A stretch of 64,000 nt of DNA from SZAS-79 sp963844255 (GTDB taxonomy: Bacteria; Pseudomonadota; Gammaproteobacteria; Burkholderiales; SG8-39), in NCBI GenBank assembly GCA_963844255.1, contig CAWJNP010000049.1, positions 39,544-103,543 on the forward strand, read 5' to 3'. Shown here one piece after another: positions 17,915 to 26,605 of the stretch; the first letter of the stretch is position 1, and each line of letters opens with the position of its first letter. Below the pieces are notes generated by a model, which saw nothing but the letters and a program-made list of their open reading frames with translations, ran no database searches and was not told the origin of the DNA. Made by a program: the position numbers and the translations under genes.

Positions 17915-18757
17915 ATGGGAAAAATAATTTCTGTCAGAGACGACAACGTCTATGTGACAACCGAAAAAGGCAACCGCGAGCTCAAGGCCGCCAGCACCAC
18001 GCTGTCGGTGCTGGATCTGGAGGTGCTCGTGTTGATAGACGGCCTCACGCCCCTCAAGCTGATTGCCGACCGCATACCGAATGCACCCAGGACCGTCGTG
18101 GTGGAAGCAATCCAGAAACTCGTGCACGCAAAGCTGATCGTGAACCCTGCCGATCTGGAAGCGGATGCGCTTTTCTCGGGGCAATCGACCATGGCCGTCC
18201 CTGCAGGATTCTTCAGCCAACTCACGAAGGCACCGGCGGCGGAAGCCGAAGGCGGCGTTTCCATACTCAAACGCAAGGGCTATTTCGTACGCATTGCCCG
18301 CCGTCCCACCGGGGAACGCAGGCGCAAAAACAGCGGGCAGGGCTGGAAGCCGACCATTCTGGTGATTGATGACGATATCGATCTCCAACGGCTGATACGC
18401 ACCTACTTCAAGCTCGAAGGTTTTACGGTACGGGAAGCGCTCACCCGTGAAGACATCGTCGCGGCGCTGCGTCTGCAACCCGGGCCGGATCTCGTCTTGC
18501 TTGATGTGCGTCTTGAGAACGCCGATGGCTTCGACATTCTCACGAGAATGCGCCAGCACCCGGTACTCAAGAACATGCCCGTCATCATGATGACGGGCGA
18601 AACTACGCGCGAAGCCGTCCTGAGGGGCCTGCAAGGCGGGGCAGACGGCTATGTCACCAAACCCTTCCGAGCGGAAGCGCTGGTTGCCGCGGTAAAATCC
18701 GTTCTCGGACTTGACCCTTCGCCGGACGACAAGAAATCGGGCGCGGTAAAGTCTTAG
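17915..18757 (+). CDS. Response regulator with novel N-terminal domain and C-terminal receiver, copy 2
   Basis: A 280-residue paralogue of the preceding gene, alike over its whole length: MGKIISVRDDNVYVTTEKGNRELKAAST at the start, the shared VPAGFFSQL and GYFVRIARRP linker, then a receiver with acidic pocket IDDDID, phosphoacceptor D197 in VLLDVRLENADGF and the Thr/Lys pair MMTGE and VTKPF. The region linking the domains is more basic here (GERRRKN). Both copies keep all phosphorylation residues, so both may be active but answer different kinases. The gene is followed after 175 bases by the parvulin gene on the same strand. The domain order makes direct DNA binding uncertain. Confidence 0.85.
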   Translation: MGKIISVRDDNVYVTTEKGNRELKAASTTLSVLDLEVLVLIDGLTPLKLIADRIPNAPRTVVVEAIQKLVHAKLIVNPADLEADALFSGQSTMAVPAGFFSQLTKAPAAEAEGGVSILKRKGYFVRIARRPTGERRRKNSGQGWKPTILVIDDDIDLQRLIRTYFKLEGFTVREALTREDIVAALRLQPGPDLVLLDVRLENADGFDILTRMRQHPVLKNMPVIMMTGETTREAVLRGLQGGADGYVTKPFRAEALVAAVKSVLGLDPSPDDKKSGAVKS

Positions 18758-18932
18758 CCAGAGGCCCTGATTCCGGGTGACAGTATGCAAGCCCGGTTGC
18801 CTTGAAAGTCACCGTTCGTATTCGACGCGGCGACGGATATTCGACGAACTTGGCCCTACTGCACGTGTCTATCCGACCAGGGCTTGGGCGTGCCCTGTTT
18901 TGCGCCCGGATTTTCATGAGGAGACTGCCACA

Positions 18933-19823
18933 GTGATACGAATCAGCAGCACTACACTCAAGTTTCTTTGCACGACGGCTTGCCTGCTGTGCATGTCCGC
19001 GCCCGCGTCGGGACAGTCGATTGCAAGCCTGGGAAGCGTGAATCTGACCGCCAAAGACATTACTCAGCTCACACTTTCTCAGCCTGAACTCAGACCGCAG
19101 ATTCTCGCCTCCGATCAAACACTGGAAAGCGTGGTCAGGCAGGAACTCCTCCGACGTGCCCTGGTGGCCGAAGCGAAGGCCCGGGGCTGGGATCAGCGCC
19201 CGGACATCCTGAAGACCGTCGAGGCGGCTACCGAGCAGGTCATACTCAATACCTATCTCAACCGTATCGCGCAGGTACCGCAGGATTATCCGGATGAGGC
19301 GGCGACCAAGGCGTTCTTCGAAGCCAACCAGGCTGGCCTCCAGGTACCCAATCGCTACCATCTTGCGCAGATTTTCATTGCGCGACCGGCTGGCAACGAA
19401 GCAGGATCGGCAGAAAAACGTGCGGCCGACATTTCGGCCCGGGCACGAAAGGACGGCGCAGACTTCGCTGCGATCGCCAAGAGTGAATCCGGGGATGCGG
19501 CAAGCCGCGATAAAGGCGGGGACATCGGCTGGGTGGTCGAGACCAATGTCGCACCCGCAATTCGCGCGATACTCCCGCAGTTGCGGCCCGGCAGCGTGAG
19601 CGGTGCGGTGGCAACCTCGAACGGCTGGCACATCGTCAAACTGATTGAGCTCAAGCCTCAGGCGCCGGCCACCCTGGAAGAGGCGCGTCCGGCCATCGTC
19701 CAGCGATTGCGCGCCGAAAGGGCAACCCAACTCCGCGCAGCTTACGTGCAGGAATTGTTGAAGAACGCGCCACCCAAGATCGATACGGCAGCGCTCAGCG
19801 CGCTGCGCGGCAAACTGAAGTAA
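18933..19823 (+). CDS. Periplasmic parvulin-type peptidyl-prolyl isomerase (PpiC/SurA/EpsD-like)
   Basis: A 296-residue exported protein. GTG 18933 is chosen as start because ATGAGGAG lies about 10 bases upstream and the following residues form a clean signal peptide ending APASG-Q. A helical SurA_N-like segment (roughly residues 30-130) precedes one parvulin domain: NRYHLAQIFIA, ADFAAIAKSESGD, DKGGDIGWV, and NGWHIVKLIELKP at its end. Such proteins catalyse prolyl isomerisation and chaperone outer-membrane or secreted proteins. The gene stands alone after the response regulators and ends just before a strong hairpin. The EpsD branch is linked to exopolysaccharide export, but no such genes are here. 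Confidence 0.88.
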   Translation: MIRISSTTLKFLCTTACLLCMSAPASGQSIASLGSVNLTAKDITQLTLSQPELRPQILASDQTLESVVRQELLRRALVAEAKARGWDQRPDILKTVEAATEQVILNTYLNRIAQVPQDYPDEAATKAFFEANQAGLQVPNRYHLAQIFIARPAGNEAGSAEKRAADISARARKDGADFAAIAKSESGDAASRDKGGDIGWVVETNVAPAIRAILPQLRPGSVSGAVATSNGWHIVKLIELKPQAPATLEEARPAIVQRLRAERATQLRAAYVQELLKNAPPKIDTAALSALRGKLK

Positions 19824-19838
19824 GCAAGCAGTACGCTT

Positions 19839-19864
19839 CGACGGGGCCGCTCAAGGCCCCGTCG
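19839..19864. terminator. Hairpin between convergent genes
   Basis: CGACGGGGCC (19839-19848), loop GCTCAA, GGCCCCGTCG (19855-19864): a perfect 10-bp GC-rich stem between the parvulin gene on the plus strand and the Rieske oxygenase gene on the minus strand. No T-run follows on either strand, so it may pause or protect transcript ends rather than terminate alone. Confidence 0.6.
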
Positions 19865-19876
19865 ATCGCCATCCGG

Positions 19877-20953
19877 TCAGGCTACGGCGCGCAGGCCCTG
19901 CCGCTCGGCTTCAATCGCCTTGTCCAGAATTGCGATCGCATGGACCCCGCCCGCATCACCGCTCATGTTGACGCGGGGCGCGTCCGGATTCTGGTCAGTA
20001 CGGATCTGCTGCTGCTCGAACAGCGCCCAGTCCTGCTTGAATGCCGTTTCGATCTGATCGAACACCATGTCGGTCATGGATTGATCGCGCGGTTTGCGGT
20101 CCTGTCCGTGCGCCCAGAAATAGTGCGTGGTCCTTTCCGTCTCCGGTGTCATGAAGTTCAGGTTGATCATGCCCAGTCCACCGAGCTTGGCCCCCTCGGG
20201 CGCGCCATGAGGTGCAATCTTGTCGCGCGCATTCATGCCGTGCGGTGCCGCGCCTGACCACAGATACACCATCGCCGGGGCCACATAACGGATGAGCTGC
20301 CAGCGATCGACTTTCCCGGAGAAGGGCGCCGCCTTGGCGTAGGTGGGCGGCGGATCGGTGTTGATCATCCAGCGATTCACCTGCACGTCGTTCTCGCCGC
20401 GCACTGTTTTCATATCGGCCTGGTCGATCAATGCATAGTTTCCGATCGTCGTCGCATGCACGAACGTAAGGTGCGTGAGATCGAGCAGGTTCTCGATGAT
20501 GAAACGGTAGCTTCCCTTGACCGGGAACAGCGTGCCCTTCCAGCCCCAGGCGGGGTCGTCGAGAAACGCGAGTTCCGGGATCTTCGACTTGTCGGCTTGT
20601 GCCGCTTCGCCCAGCCATATCCACAGGCAATGGTTACGCTCGACCACCGGGTAACTGCGCACCCGGGCACTTTCGGGAATATGCGACTGGGACGGGATCT
20701 TGACGCACTTTCCGGCTGCGTCGTACTGCATCCCATGGTAGCCGCACTGGATATTGCCGCCGACAACCACGCCGCCGGTGCCAGACAAGGGGTAGTGCCT
20801 GTGGCAGCAGCGGTCTTCCAGCGCTGCGACGCGCCCTCCGGCTTCCCGAAAGATCACGATGGGGTCGTTGCAGATGGTGCGTGCAAGTATTCCTTCGGCT
20901 TTGAGATCATCGGCCCAGCCGGCCATGTACCAGGCGTTGCGCAGGAATGCCAT
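19877..20953 (-). CDS. Rieske-type aromatic ring-hydroxylating / O-demethylating oxygenase (VanA-like)
   Basis: A 358-residue oxygenase component. The Rieske [2Fe-2S] site reads CCHRHYPL then QCGYHGMQYD, i.e. CxH and CxxH; the mononuclear iron site is ENLLDLTHLTFVHAT. The layout and length match vanillate O-demethylase and related phthalate-type oxygenases, which need a separate reductase that is not found nearby. ATG 20953 is set by a near-perfect AAAGGAGGG upstream and by the typical start MAFLRNAWYMAGW. The substrate is unknown; neighbours are a small exported protein and a hydroxyacid dehydrogenase. Confidence 0.92.
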   Translation of the reverse strand: MAFLRNAWYMAGWADDLKAEGILARTICNDPIVIFREAGGRVAALEDRCCHRHYPLSGTGGVVVGGNIQCGYHGMQYDAAGKCVKIPSQSHIPESARVRSYPVVERNHCLWIWLGEAAQADKSKIPELAFLDDPAWGWKGTLFPVKGSYRFIIENLLDLTHLTFVHATTIGNYALIDQADMKTVRGENDVQVNRWMINTDPPPTYAKAAPFSGKVDRWQLIRYVAPAMVYLWSGAAPHGMNARDKIAPHGAPEGAKLGGLGMINLNFMTPETERTTHYFWAHGQDRKPRDQSMTDMVFDQIETAFKQDWALFEQQQIRTDQNPDAPRVNMSGDAGGVHAIAILDKAIEAERQGLRAVA

Positions 20954-21038
20954 CGTGCCCTCCTTTGATTCTTGACGGTTGCCGAGGCAAATCATCGCCT
21001 CGCACAGTCGATTCTAGAGCCATCAGCTGCGAATCGAT

Positions 21039-21065
21039 AGCATGCATTTCATGCTGCTAAGCAGC
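21039..21065. promoter_or_regulatory. Two overlapping small inverted repeats upstream of the Rieske oxygenase
   Basis: AGCATG-CATTT-CATGCT (21039-21055) overlaps GCTGC-TAA-GCAGC (21053-21065). They lie 86-112 bases upstream of the oxygenase start and about 120-150 bases upstream of the divergent small exported protein. Such paired dyads are often operator sites, but each arm is only 5-6 bases, so chance is a real alternative. Confidence 0.25.
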
Positions 21066-21186
21066 ACAAGCGGTAAACTTCCTTTAACGTCCATGTTGCC
21101 TTTTCCGTGCCGCCTTACTTTTGCGCGTTCCAGTCGGCGAGCGTAGATTGTTGACAGTAAATGGTGCCGGACTTGGGAGAGGCAAT

Positions 21187-21504
21187 ATGCAGGTGCGTGA
21201 AATGCTGTTGATTTGTCTTGGTATGGCGATGCCATGCACCGCCATGTCGCAGGCCGTGTTCAAGTGCCTCGAAGGCCGATCCATCACCTATAGCAGTACG
21301 CCATGTGCGGAACTGGGCTTGAAGCCAGGCGGCGAAATTAAGGACCGCGTCACGACAGTTCCGGCCGTGAAGCGGCAGCCGGCCGCAGATCCCTCCCCAC
21401 GGTCGCAGAAGCCACCGCTCGGCCGATCCGAGAACGATGTGGATCTGCCAAAGACGTCCACCTTGAAACCGGTCAACCCGCTGATTGACAAACTGGCTAA
21501 ATAG
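21187..21504 (+). CDS. Small exported DUF4124-like protein
   Basis: A 105-residue protein. ATG 21187 is preceded by GGGAGAGG, an excellent ribosome-binding site, and opens a signal peptide MQVREMLLICLGMAMPC ending near AMSQA. The mature part begins VFKCLEGRSITYSSTPC, the two-cysteine pattern of DUF4124-type proteins, which likely form one disulfide; the rest is polar and probably disordered (SPRSQKPPLGRSEN). Function unknown; these are common periplasmic proteins in betaproteobacteria. It is divergent from the Rieske gene and 19 bases before a hydroxyacid dehydrogenase, possibly cotranscribed. Confidence 0.75.
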   Translation: MQVREMLLICLGMAMPCTAMSQAVFKCLEGRSITYSSTPCAELGLKPGGEIKDRVTTVPAVKRQPAADPSPRSQKPPLGRSENDVDLPKTSTLKPVNPLIDKLAK

Positions 21505-21523
21505 GTTGAACTGAAACGACCCG

Positions 21524-22498
21524 ATGAATATTTCCATCCTCGACGACTACTTCGACACGATTCGCACGCTTCCCTGCTTTCACATGCTCGATGGACACCG
21601 GGTCACCATCTGGAACGATCATGTTCAAGATGTAGATACGCTTGCCGAGCGACTGAAGGACTGCGAAATACTTGTCCTGATCCGTGAACGCACCCAGATC
21701 CGGGCACCGCTGATCGATCGACTCGCGAGGCTCAAGTTGATCAGCCAGCGCAGCGTGTACCCGCACATCGACATCGACGCCTGTACTGCGCGTGGAATCA
21801 TCGTCTCCTCTGACCAGCACCCGGGAACGCCCTGCTATGCCGCCGCGGAACTTACCTGGGCGCTCGCACTTGCCGCCGCGCGCAGCCTTCCCCAGCAGAT
21901 GGCCGCGATGAAAGCAGGCAAATGGCAGATCGGCGTCGGCGACACCTTGCGCGGCAAGACGCTCGGGCTCTACGGCTACGGCCGCATCGCCAATGCGGTC
22001 GCAGGTTATGGCAAGGCATTTGGCATGCGCGTGCTCGTCTGGGCGCGGGAAGCGTCGCTTGCACGAGCACAAGCCGACGGCTATGCCGTGGCGGGATCGA
22101 AACACGAACTTTTCGAGGTCAGCGACGTGCTTTCGCTGCATATGCGTCTGGTCAAGGAGACACGTGGGATCGTGACCGCTGCCGACCTCGCGCTGATGAA
22201 GCCCGGCTCCATTCTGGTCAATACAAGTCGCGCCCCGCTGGTCGAGCCGGGCGCCCTTGTGACGGCCTTGCGCGCCGGCCGTCCCGGGATGGCAGCATTA
22301 GACGTGTTCGAGGCGGAACCCGTGCGCAATGTCGACGATCCCCTGCTGCAACTCGACAACGTCATCTGCACGCCGCACATCGGCTACGTCACGCGTGACG
22401 AATACAACCTGCAGTTCACCGACATCTTCAATCAGATCTCCGCGTACGCGTCCGGCAGACCGATCAACGTGATCAACCCGAAGGTGCTGGGCGCCTAG
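21524..22498 (+). CDS. D-2-hydroxyacid dehydrogenase, NAD-binding (SerA-like)
   Basis: A 324-residue enzyme of the D-isomer-specific 2-hydroxyacid dehydrogenase family, interconverting a 2-keto acid and a D-2-hydroxy acid with NAD(H). The Rossmann motif is GLYGYGRIA; the catalytic trio is visible as Arg in VNTSRAPLVE, Glu in FEAEPV and His in CTPHIGYVT. It lacks the C-terminal ACT domain of true phosphoglycerate dehydrogenase. The 3' end overlaps the convergent MFS gene by 26 bases. Substrate unknown. Confidence 0.92.
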   Translation: MNISILDDYFDTIRTLPCFHMLDGHRVTIWNDHVQDVDTLAERLKDCEILVLIRERTQIRAPLIDRLARLKLISQRSVYPHIDIDACTARGIIVSSDQHPGTPCYAAAELTWALALAAARSLPQQMAAMKAGKWQIGVGDTLRGKTLGLYGYGRIANAVAGYGKAFGMRVLVWAREASLARAQADGYAVAGSKHELFEVSDVLSLHMRLVKETRGIVTAADLALMKPGSILVNTSRAPLVEPGALVTALRAGRPGMAALDVFEAEPVRNVDDPLLQLDNVICTPHIGYVTRDEYNLQFTDIFNQISAYASGRPINVINPKVLGA

Positions 22499-23654
22499 CC
22501 TGCGGGCGAGATTGCACGACGCGAAAGAGCGCGAGCGCACCCAGCGTCAGAAAAATCAGGCCGGCCGCGTACAGGAGAGGCGCTGCCGCCGAGCCCGTGA
22601 TGTCGTAGGTCCATCCCGCAATCGGCGGCAGACTCGCGACGCCCAGATACCACCAGGTGTAGAACAAGCCCAGCCCCGTCGCGCGATTTCCCGGACGCAG
22701 GACTTCGATCGGCAGCGCCGCCATGATCCCTGCGGGCAGGAACAGGATCAGCCCGATGATGCCGAAACAGACCACATAGGCATGGGTATAAGGGAGCGCA
22801 AGTACCGCCAGTCCCCCGACGAGAGTCGCGAAAATGATCAAGGCGTTCGAATGTCCCAGGCGCGTCGCAAGGTACCCGCCAAGTGGCACGCCGATCACCG
22901 CGAGCCAGGTCGCGAGGCTGGTCATGGCCGCGGCCTCGCCAAACTCGATTCCCTGGGTTTTCAGGTAGCCTGGTGCAAAACTCACGGCGATCACCCAGCC
23001 CGCATTCACGAAGGTCCAGACCATGCCGGCCAGACTAACGAGCACGATTTCACGCATGCTGAGGCCGCTGCCACCGATCGGCTCGGTTCCGGGAGTCGCG
23101 GCCGGACTTCGATACAGAATCGCAATGCTCAGCAATGCGATCGCCGAAAAAATTCCGCTGGCTGCGAAGACAGCCCGCCAGCCCATGGCACTGGCCAGGT
23201 CAACCTGCGTCACCAGCGCGAGCCCGATACCGACAGGCCACCCATTCAGGTAAAGCGCCATGGCGAGTATCAGTTCGCGCCCGGCGAACCAATCGACCAG
23301 CATCTTGGTCATCAGCACGAACTGGAGTACCACGCCGATTCCGGTAATCGCGCGGCCGGCCACCAGCCACGAATACGAATCGCCGATGCCGCTGACACCG
23401 CCGCCGATTGCCATCAACGCCAGCCCGCCAAGCACCAGGCGCTTTTCACCGAACCGGCGACCGAGAAAGCCGCCGGGCAGGGCAAGTACCAGCCCGGGAA
23501 GGAGGTATAGGCCGATCAGTGTCCCGACCGACGCGTAGTCGATGCCGAAATCGTCGATAAGGAAGGGGGCCACCGAGGCGACCGCCTGAAACTGGAAACC
23601 CATGGCGATGCGTGCAAATGCGAGCACGCCAAGAATCAGCCAGCGGACTCTCAC
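22473..23654 (-). CDS. MFS transporter
   Basis: A 393-residue inner-membrane carrier with about twelve hydrophobic segments; the loop GGFLGRRFGEKRLVLGG matches the MFS signature after helix 2. It starts 28 bases after the stop of the luciferase-like monooxygenase gene on the same strand, so it probably imports or exports a compound handled by that enzyme. The 3' end overlaps the convergent dehydrogenase gene. Overall it resembles cyanate/organic-acid permease-type MFS carriers but no substrate motif is visible. Confidence 0.85.
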   Translation of the reverse strand: MRVRWLILGVLAFARIAMGFQFQAVASVAPFLIDDFGIDYASVGTLIGLYLLPGLVLALPGGFLGRRFGEKRLVLGGLALMAIGGGVSGIGDSYSWLVAGRAITGIGVVLQFVLMTKMLVDWFAGRELILAMALYLNGWPVGIGLALVTQVDLASAMGWRAVFAASGIFSAIALLSIAILYRSPAATPGTEPIGGSGLSMREIVLVSLAGMVWTFVNAGWVIAVSFAPGYLKTQGIEFGEAAAMTSLATWLAVIGVPLGGYLATRLGHSNALIIFATLVGGLAVLALPYTHAYVVCFGIIGLILFLPAGIMAALPIEVLRPGNRATGLGLFYTWWYLGVASLPPIAGWTYDITGSAAAPLLYAAGLIFLTLGALALFRVVQSRPQARRPAPSG

Positions 23655-23682
23655 CGAATATCGCCGCCGTGTGCGCTGCGAC

Positions 23683-24684
23683 TCATTTCAGCCCGAATGC
23701 CTTTGCCAGAAGCTCGTAGGAGCGATGGCGAGGGGCCGGTTCATATGTCCAGGTCACTACGACCAGTTCGTCCAGCGCCAGGCGTTCGGCAAGTTCCTTC
23801 AGACGACCGGCAACCTGTTCGCCCGTACCGACCAGCGCTTTGCGCCGCAAAGCCTCAATGACTGCACGCTGCGCATCGGTGTACAAGACGGCCGCAGCAG
23901 CCTCTGGCGAAAGCAGCGGGTTACGCAGACCCTGTTCGAAGCCGACCCGCCAGTTCTCGCGCGTCATCAGGAGGCGGCGCGCCTCCGCTTCGGAGTCGGC
24001 GGCAAGCGCCCACACACATATTGTCGCCTGCGGCTCGGGATGCCGGGCACTCGGGCGATAGTTGCGCCGGTAGAGTTCCAGCGCCTGTTCCACGCCCCGC
24101 CCGTCGGTGAAAAAGTAGGCGAATGCATATGGCAAGCCGAAATAGGCCGCCATTTGCGCACCATAGTCCGAGCTGCCCAGTATCCAGAGTTCCGGATTCG
24201 TGGGTCCCAGCGGATGCGCCTTGATCGCGCGGAATGGGTGACCTTCCCGCAGGGGAACGCCGGCAAGCCAGGCCTGCATGTCGATGACCTGCTGCGGAAA
24301 TTCGTCTGCCGCATTCGAATGCGGATTCAGCGCCATCGCGGTCAACCGATCGGAACCGGGCGCGCGCCCGACGCCAAGGTCGATACGCCCGGGCGCGATG
24401 GCTTCGAGCACGCGAAACTGTTCGGCGACCTTGAGGGCCGAATAGTGCGGCAGCATGACGCCCGCGCTTCCTACGCGAATGCGCTCCGTCGTGGCCGCAA
24501 TGGCCGCCATGAGGACTTCGGGCGCCGAGCCCACGATGCTGTTGCTGTTGTGATGCTCGGACACCCAGTAGCGATGATAGCCGAGCACATCGCAGTGACG
24601 CGCAAGCGCAAGCGTCTCCCGGATGGCGACATCCTGAGTGCGCCCCTCTGCCGCGGTCGACTGGTCAAGTACGGAAAGTTTCAT
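23683..24684 (-). CDS. Luciferase-like (LLM class) flavin-dependent monooxygenase
   Basis: A 333-residue enzyme of the bacterial-luciferase TIM-barrel family that uses reduced flavin supplied by a partner reductase. Diagnostic segments: ARHCDVLGYHRYWVSEHHN, RIRVGSAGVMLPHYSALKVAEQFR, APGRIDLGVGRAPG and LWILGSSDYGAQMAA, matching the YhbW/LuxA-like group. Its ATG touches the stop of the DUF3237 gene upstream, and the MFS gene follows, so the three form a unit. The compound oxidised is unknown. Confidence 0.9.
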   Translation of the reverse strand: MKLSVLDQSTAAEGRTQDVAIRETLALARHCDVLGYHRYWVSEHHNSNSIVGSAPEVLMAAIAATTERIRVGSAGVMLPHYSALKVAEQFRVLEAIAPGRIDLGVGRAPGSDRLTAMALNPHSNAADEFPQQVIDMQAWLAGVPLREGHPFRAIKAHPLGPTNPELWILGSSDYGAQMAAYFGLPYAFAYFFTDGRGVEQALELYRRNYRPSARHPEPQATICVWALAADSEAEARRLLMTRENWRVGFEQGLRNPLLSPEAAAAVLYTDAQRAVIEALRRKALVGTGEQVAGRLKELAERLALDELVVVTWTYEPAPRHRSYELLAKAFGLK

Positions 24685-25136
24685 CAGAGAAGGCGGTAGG
24701 CGGTCAACACCACCTGCCGCGCCCTGCGTTCTGCACTGGCGACTGCGATCGTCTTGTTCAACCAGGCAAGTCCGGGTTCACCGGTATCGAAACGCAGAAC
24801 TGTGCGAAAAAAATACTTTGCGGGATCCACGCTCTCACCACGTCCAAGGCTGGCGAGCACCTCAGGCGCTGCATGCCGGTAGCCCTGGCTGACGACCTGC
24901 ACAACACCGCCCCCTTCCTCGCGCAAGGCATACCGCGCGTCGATGTCGAGTACACCGTCCTTTCTGACGATCTGCCAGTCATTGCCGCCGGGAAGTACGC
25001 TGCCGCGCATCGCCGGTCCCTCAAAACTGCCGCCCAGAATCGGGACTACACGGCGCTCTCCCAGTGGACCGTGCCCCATGGTGACAATCTCGCCGACATC
25101 GACACTTAGAATGCAAAGGTGTTCAAACTGCAGCAT
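24684..25136 (-). CDS. DUF3237 family protein
   Basis: A 150-residue small beta-barrel-like protein. It opens MLQFEHLCILSVDVG and has GPLGERRVVPILGGSFEGPAMRG and GGNDWQIVRKDGVLDIDARYAL, which are the conserved core of DUF3237. ATG 25136 is preceded by AAAAGGAG. The family has no established biochemical role; it is often found with catabolic genes, as here, directly before a flavin monooxygenase. It is divergent from the CoA-transferase gene with a 59-base gap. Confidence 0.8.
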   Translation of the reverse strand: MLQFEHLCILSVDVGEIVTMGHGPLGERRVVPILGGSFEGPAMRGSVLPGGNDWQIVRKDGVLDIDARYALREEGGGVVQVVSQGYRHAAPEVLASLGRGESVDPAKYFFRTVLRFDTGEPGLAWLNKTIAVASAERRARQVVLTAYRLL

Positions 25137-25195
25137 GCGATCTCCTTTTCCACTAATCTTGCGCAGAACCCTCATTCTGTGCCAAAACCTGCCCC

Positions 25196-26605
25196 ATGCC
25201 GTACGCTGCGTTCGATCAACTTCTCAAACTCTCCGGCCTTCCCGCCCTGGATGCCGGCCACATTGACATTCTCGGCGACGATCCGGTTCTGCCGACGCGA
25301 TTTCGCATCGGCGCGGCGGGGGCCGGCGCCCTGGCGGCAACGGGACTGGCGGCCTCCTCACTCTGGTCTCAGAAGACCGGAAGAGGGCAACGTCTGTCGG
25401 TCGATGTGCGTGCCGCGGTCGCGTCCTTGCGCAGTTCGCGCTACATGCAGATCGACGGCAACCCACTTCCTGCCATGTGGGACCCATTTTCCGGGTTCTA
25501 TCCGGTACGCGACGGCCGCTGGATCAGCATCCACTGCAATTTCGCCAATCATCGCGATGCCGCTCTCGGCGTGCTGGATGGCGCGCGGGACCGGCAGAGC
25601 GCGGAGGAAATCAGCCGGACCTGGGATGGTCCTGCACTTGAGGAGGCGATTCATGCTGCCGGGGGCTGCGCGGGATTCGTACGCAGCGCTGCGGAATGGG
25701 CTCGGCATCCGCAAGCCGCCGCGGTCGCCGCACAACCATTGCTTGAAATCGCACAAATCGGCGATGCGCCGCCTGAGCCTCTGCCTGAAGGTATGCGCCC
25801 GCTGTCCGGCGTACGGGTGCTCGACCTTACGCGCGTGCTGGCAGGTCCCACCTGTGCACGAACACTGGCCGAACACGGCGCCGACGTCCTCAAGGTCACG
25901 GCCGCGCACCTTCCGGATTCGGGACCCGTCGAACTCGATACGGGCATCGGCAAACTTTCGACCCGCCTCGATCTGCGCCAAGCGACGCAAGTCAGCATGC
26001 TTCACTCGCTGGCGCGCGAATGCGACGTTTTTTCGCAGTCCTACCGTCCCGGCGCGCTCGCGGCGCGCGGCTTCTCGCCGCAATCGCTCGCAAGCCTGCG
26101 ACCCGGGATCGTGTGCGTCACGCTCAGCGCCTGGGGTAACGGCGGGCCCTGGCAGGAGCGCCGCGGTTTCGACAGCATCGTGCAATGTGTGAGCGGGATG
26201 GCGGATATCGAAGGGCGCAGTTACACGCCCGATGGCCCTGCCAAGCCGCGGCTTTTGCCGGTCTCGGCGATCGACTATGTCGCGGGGTACCTGATGGCTT
26301 TCGGCGCGATGACGGCCTTGCATCGGCGTGCGCAGGAGGGCGGCAGCTGGATGGTTCGGGTATCACTCGCACGTACCGGGCGTTGGATCGTTGAGCGCGG
26401 CATGCTCGATCAATCGGCGATCGCCCACGTATCAGCCGAGCTTCCGGAAGAGGAAATTCGCGGCTTATGTACCGAAACGACTGCACCGGACGGCCTTGTC
26501 CGATACCTGAAACCGGTCGTCAGGATGTCGGAAACCGCGCCGCGCTGGGACAGGCCACCAGTGCCGCTGGGCCATCACCCCCCCGTCTGGCCGGCGCGAA
26601 ACTAG
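25196..26605 (+). CDS. Family III (CaiB/BaiF) CoA-transferase with permuted domain order
   Basis: A 469-residue protein that should move CoA between acyl-CoA and free acid. The segment that normally opens family III enzymes, LSGVRVLDLTRVLAGP with GADVLKV, starts only at about residue 201. It is followed by the expected SYRPGALAARGFS, VTLSAWGNGGPW and a likely catalytic Asp (D360, in SAIDYVAG). The first 200 residues instead carry what usually comes later in the chain: GRGQRLSVDVRAAVASL and GFYPVRDGRWISIHCNFANH. So the order looks circularly permuted. It is divergent from the DUF3237 gene and converges on the esterase gene with a 4-base overlap. Confidence 0.85.
   Translation: MPYAAFDQLLKLSGLPALDAGHIDILGDDPVLPTRFRIGAAGAGALAATGLAASSLWSQKTGRGQRLSVDVRAAVASLRSSRYMQIDGNPLPAMWDPFSGFYPVRDGRWISIHCNFANHRDAALGVLDGARDRQSAEEISRTWDGPALEEAIHAAGGCAGFVRSAAEWARHPQAAAVAAQPLLEIAQIGDAPPEPLPEGMRPLSGVRVLDLTRVLAGPTCARTLAEHGADVLKVTAAHLPDSGPVELDTGIGKLSTRLDLRQATQVSMLHSLARECDVFSQSYRPGALAARGFSPQSLASLRPGIVCVTLSAWGNGGPWQERRGFDSIVQCVSGMADIEGRSYTPDGPAKPRLLPVSAIDYVAGYLMAFGAMTALHRRAQEGGSWMVRVSLARTGRWIVERGMLDQSAIAHVSAELPEEEIRGLCTETTAPDGLVRYLKPVVRMSETAPRWDRPPVPLGHHPPVWPARN

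Noticed and set aside
21023..21235. 70-codon frame on the minus strand between the Rieske and DUF4124 genes
   Set aside because: Overlaps the well-supported small exported gene and shows no protein-like features.
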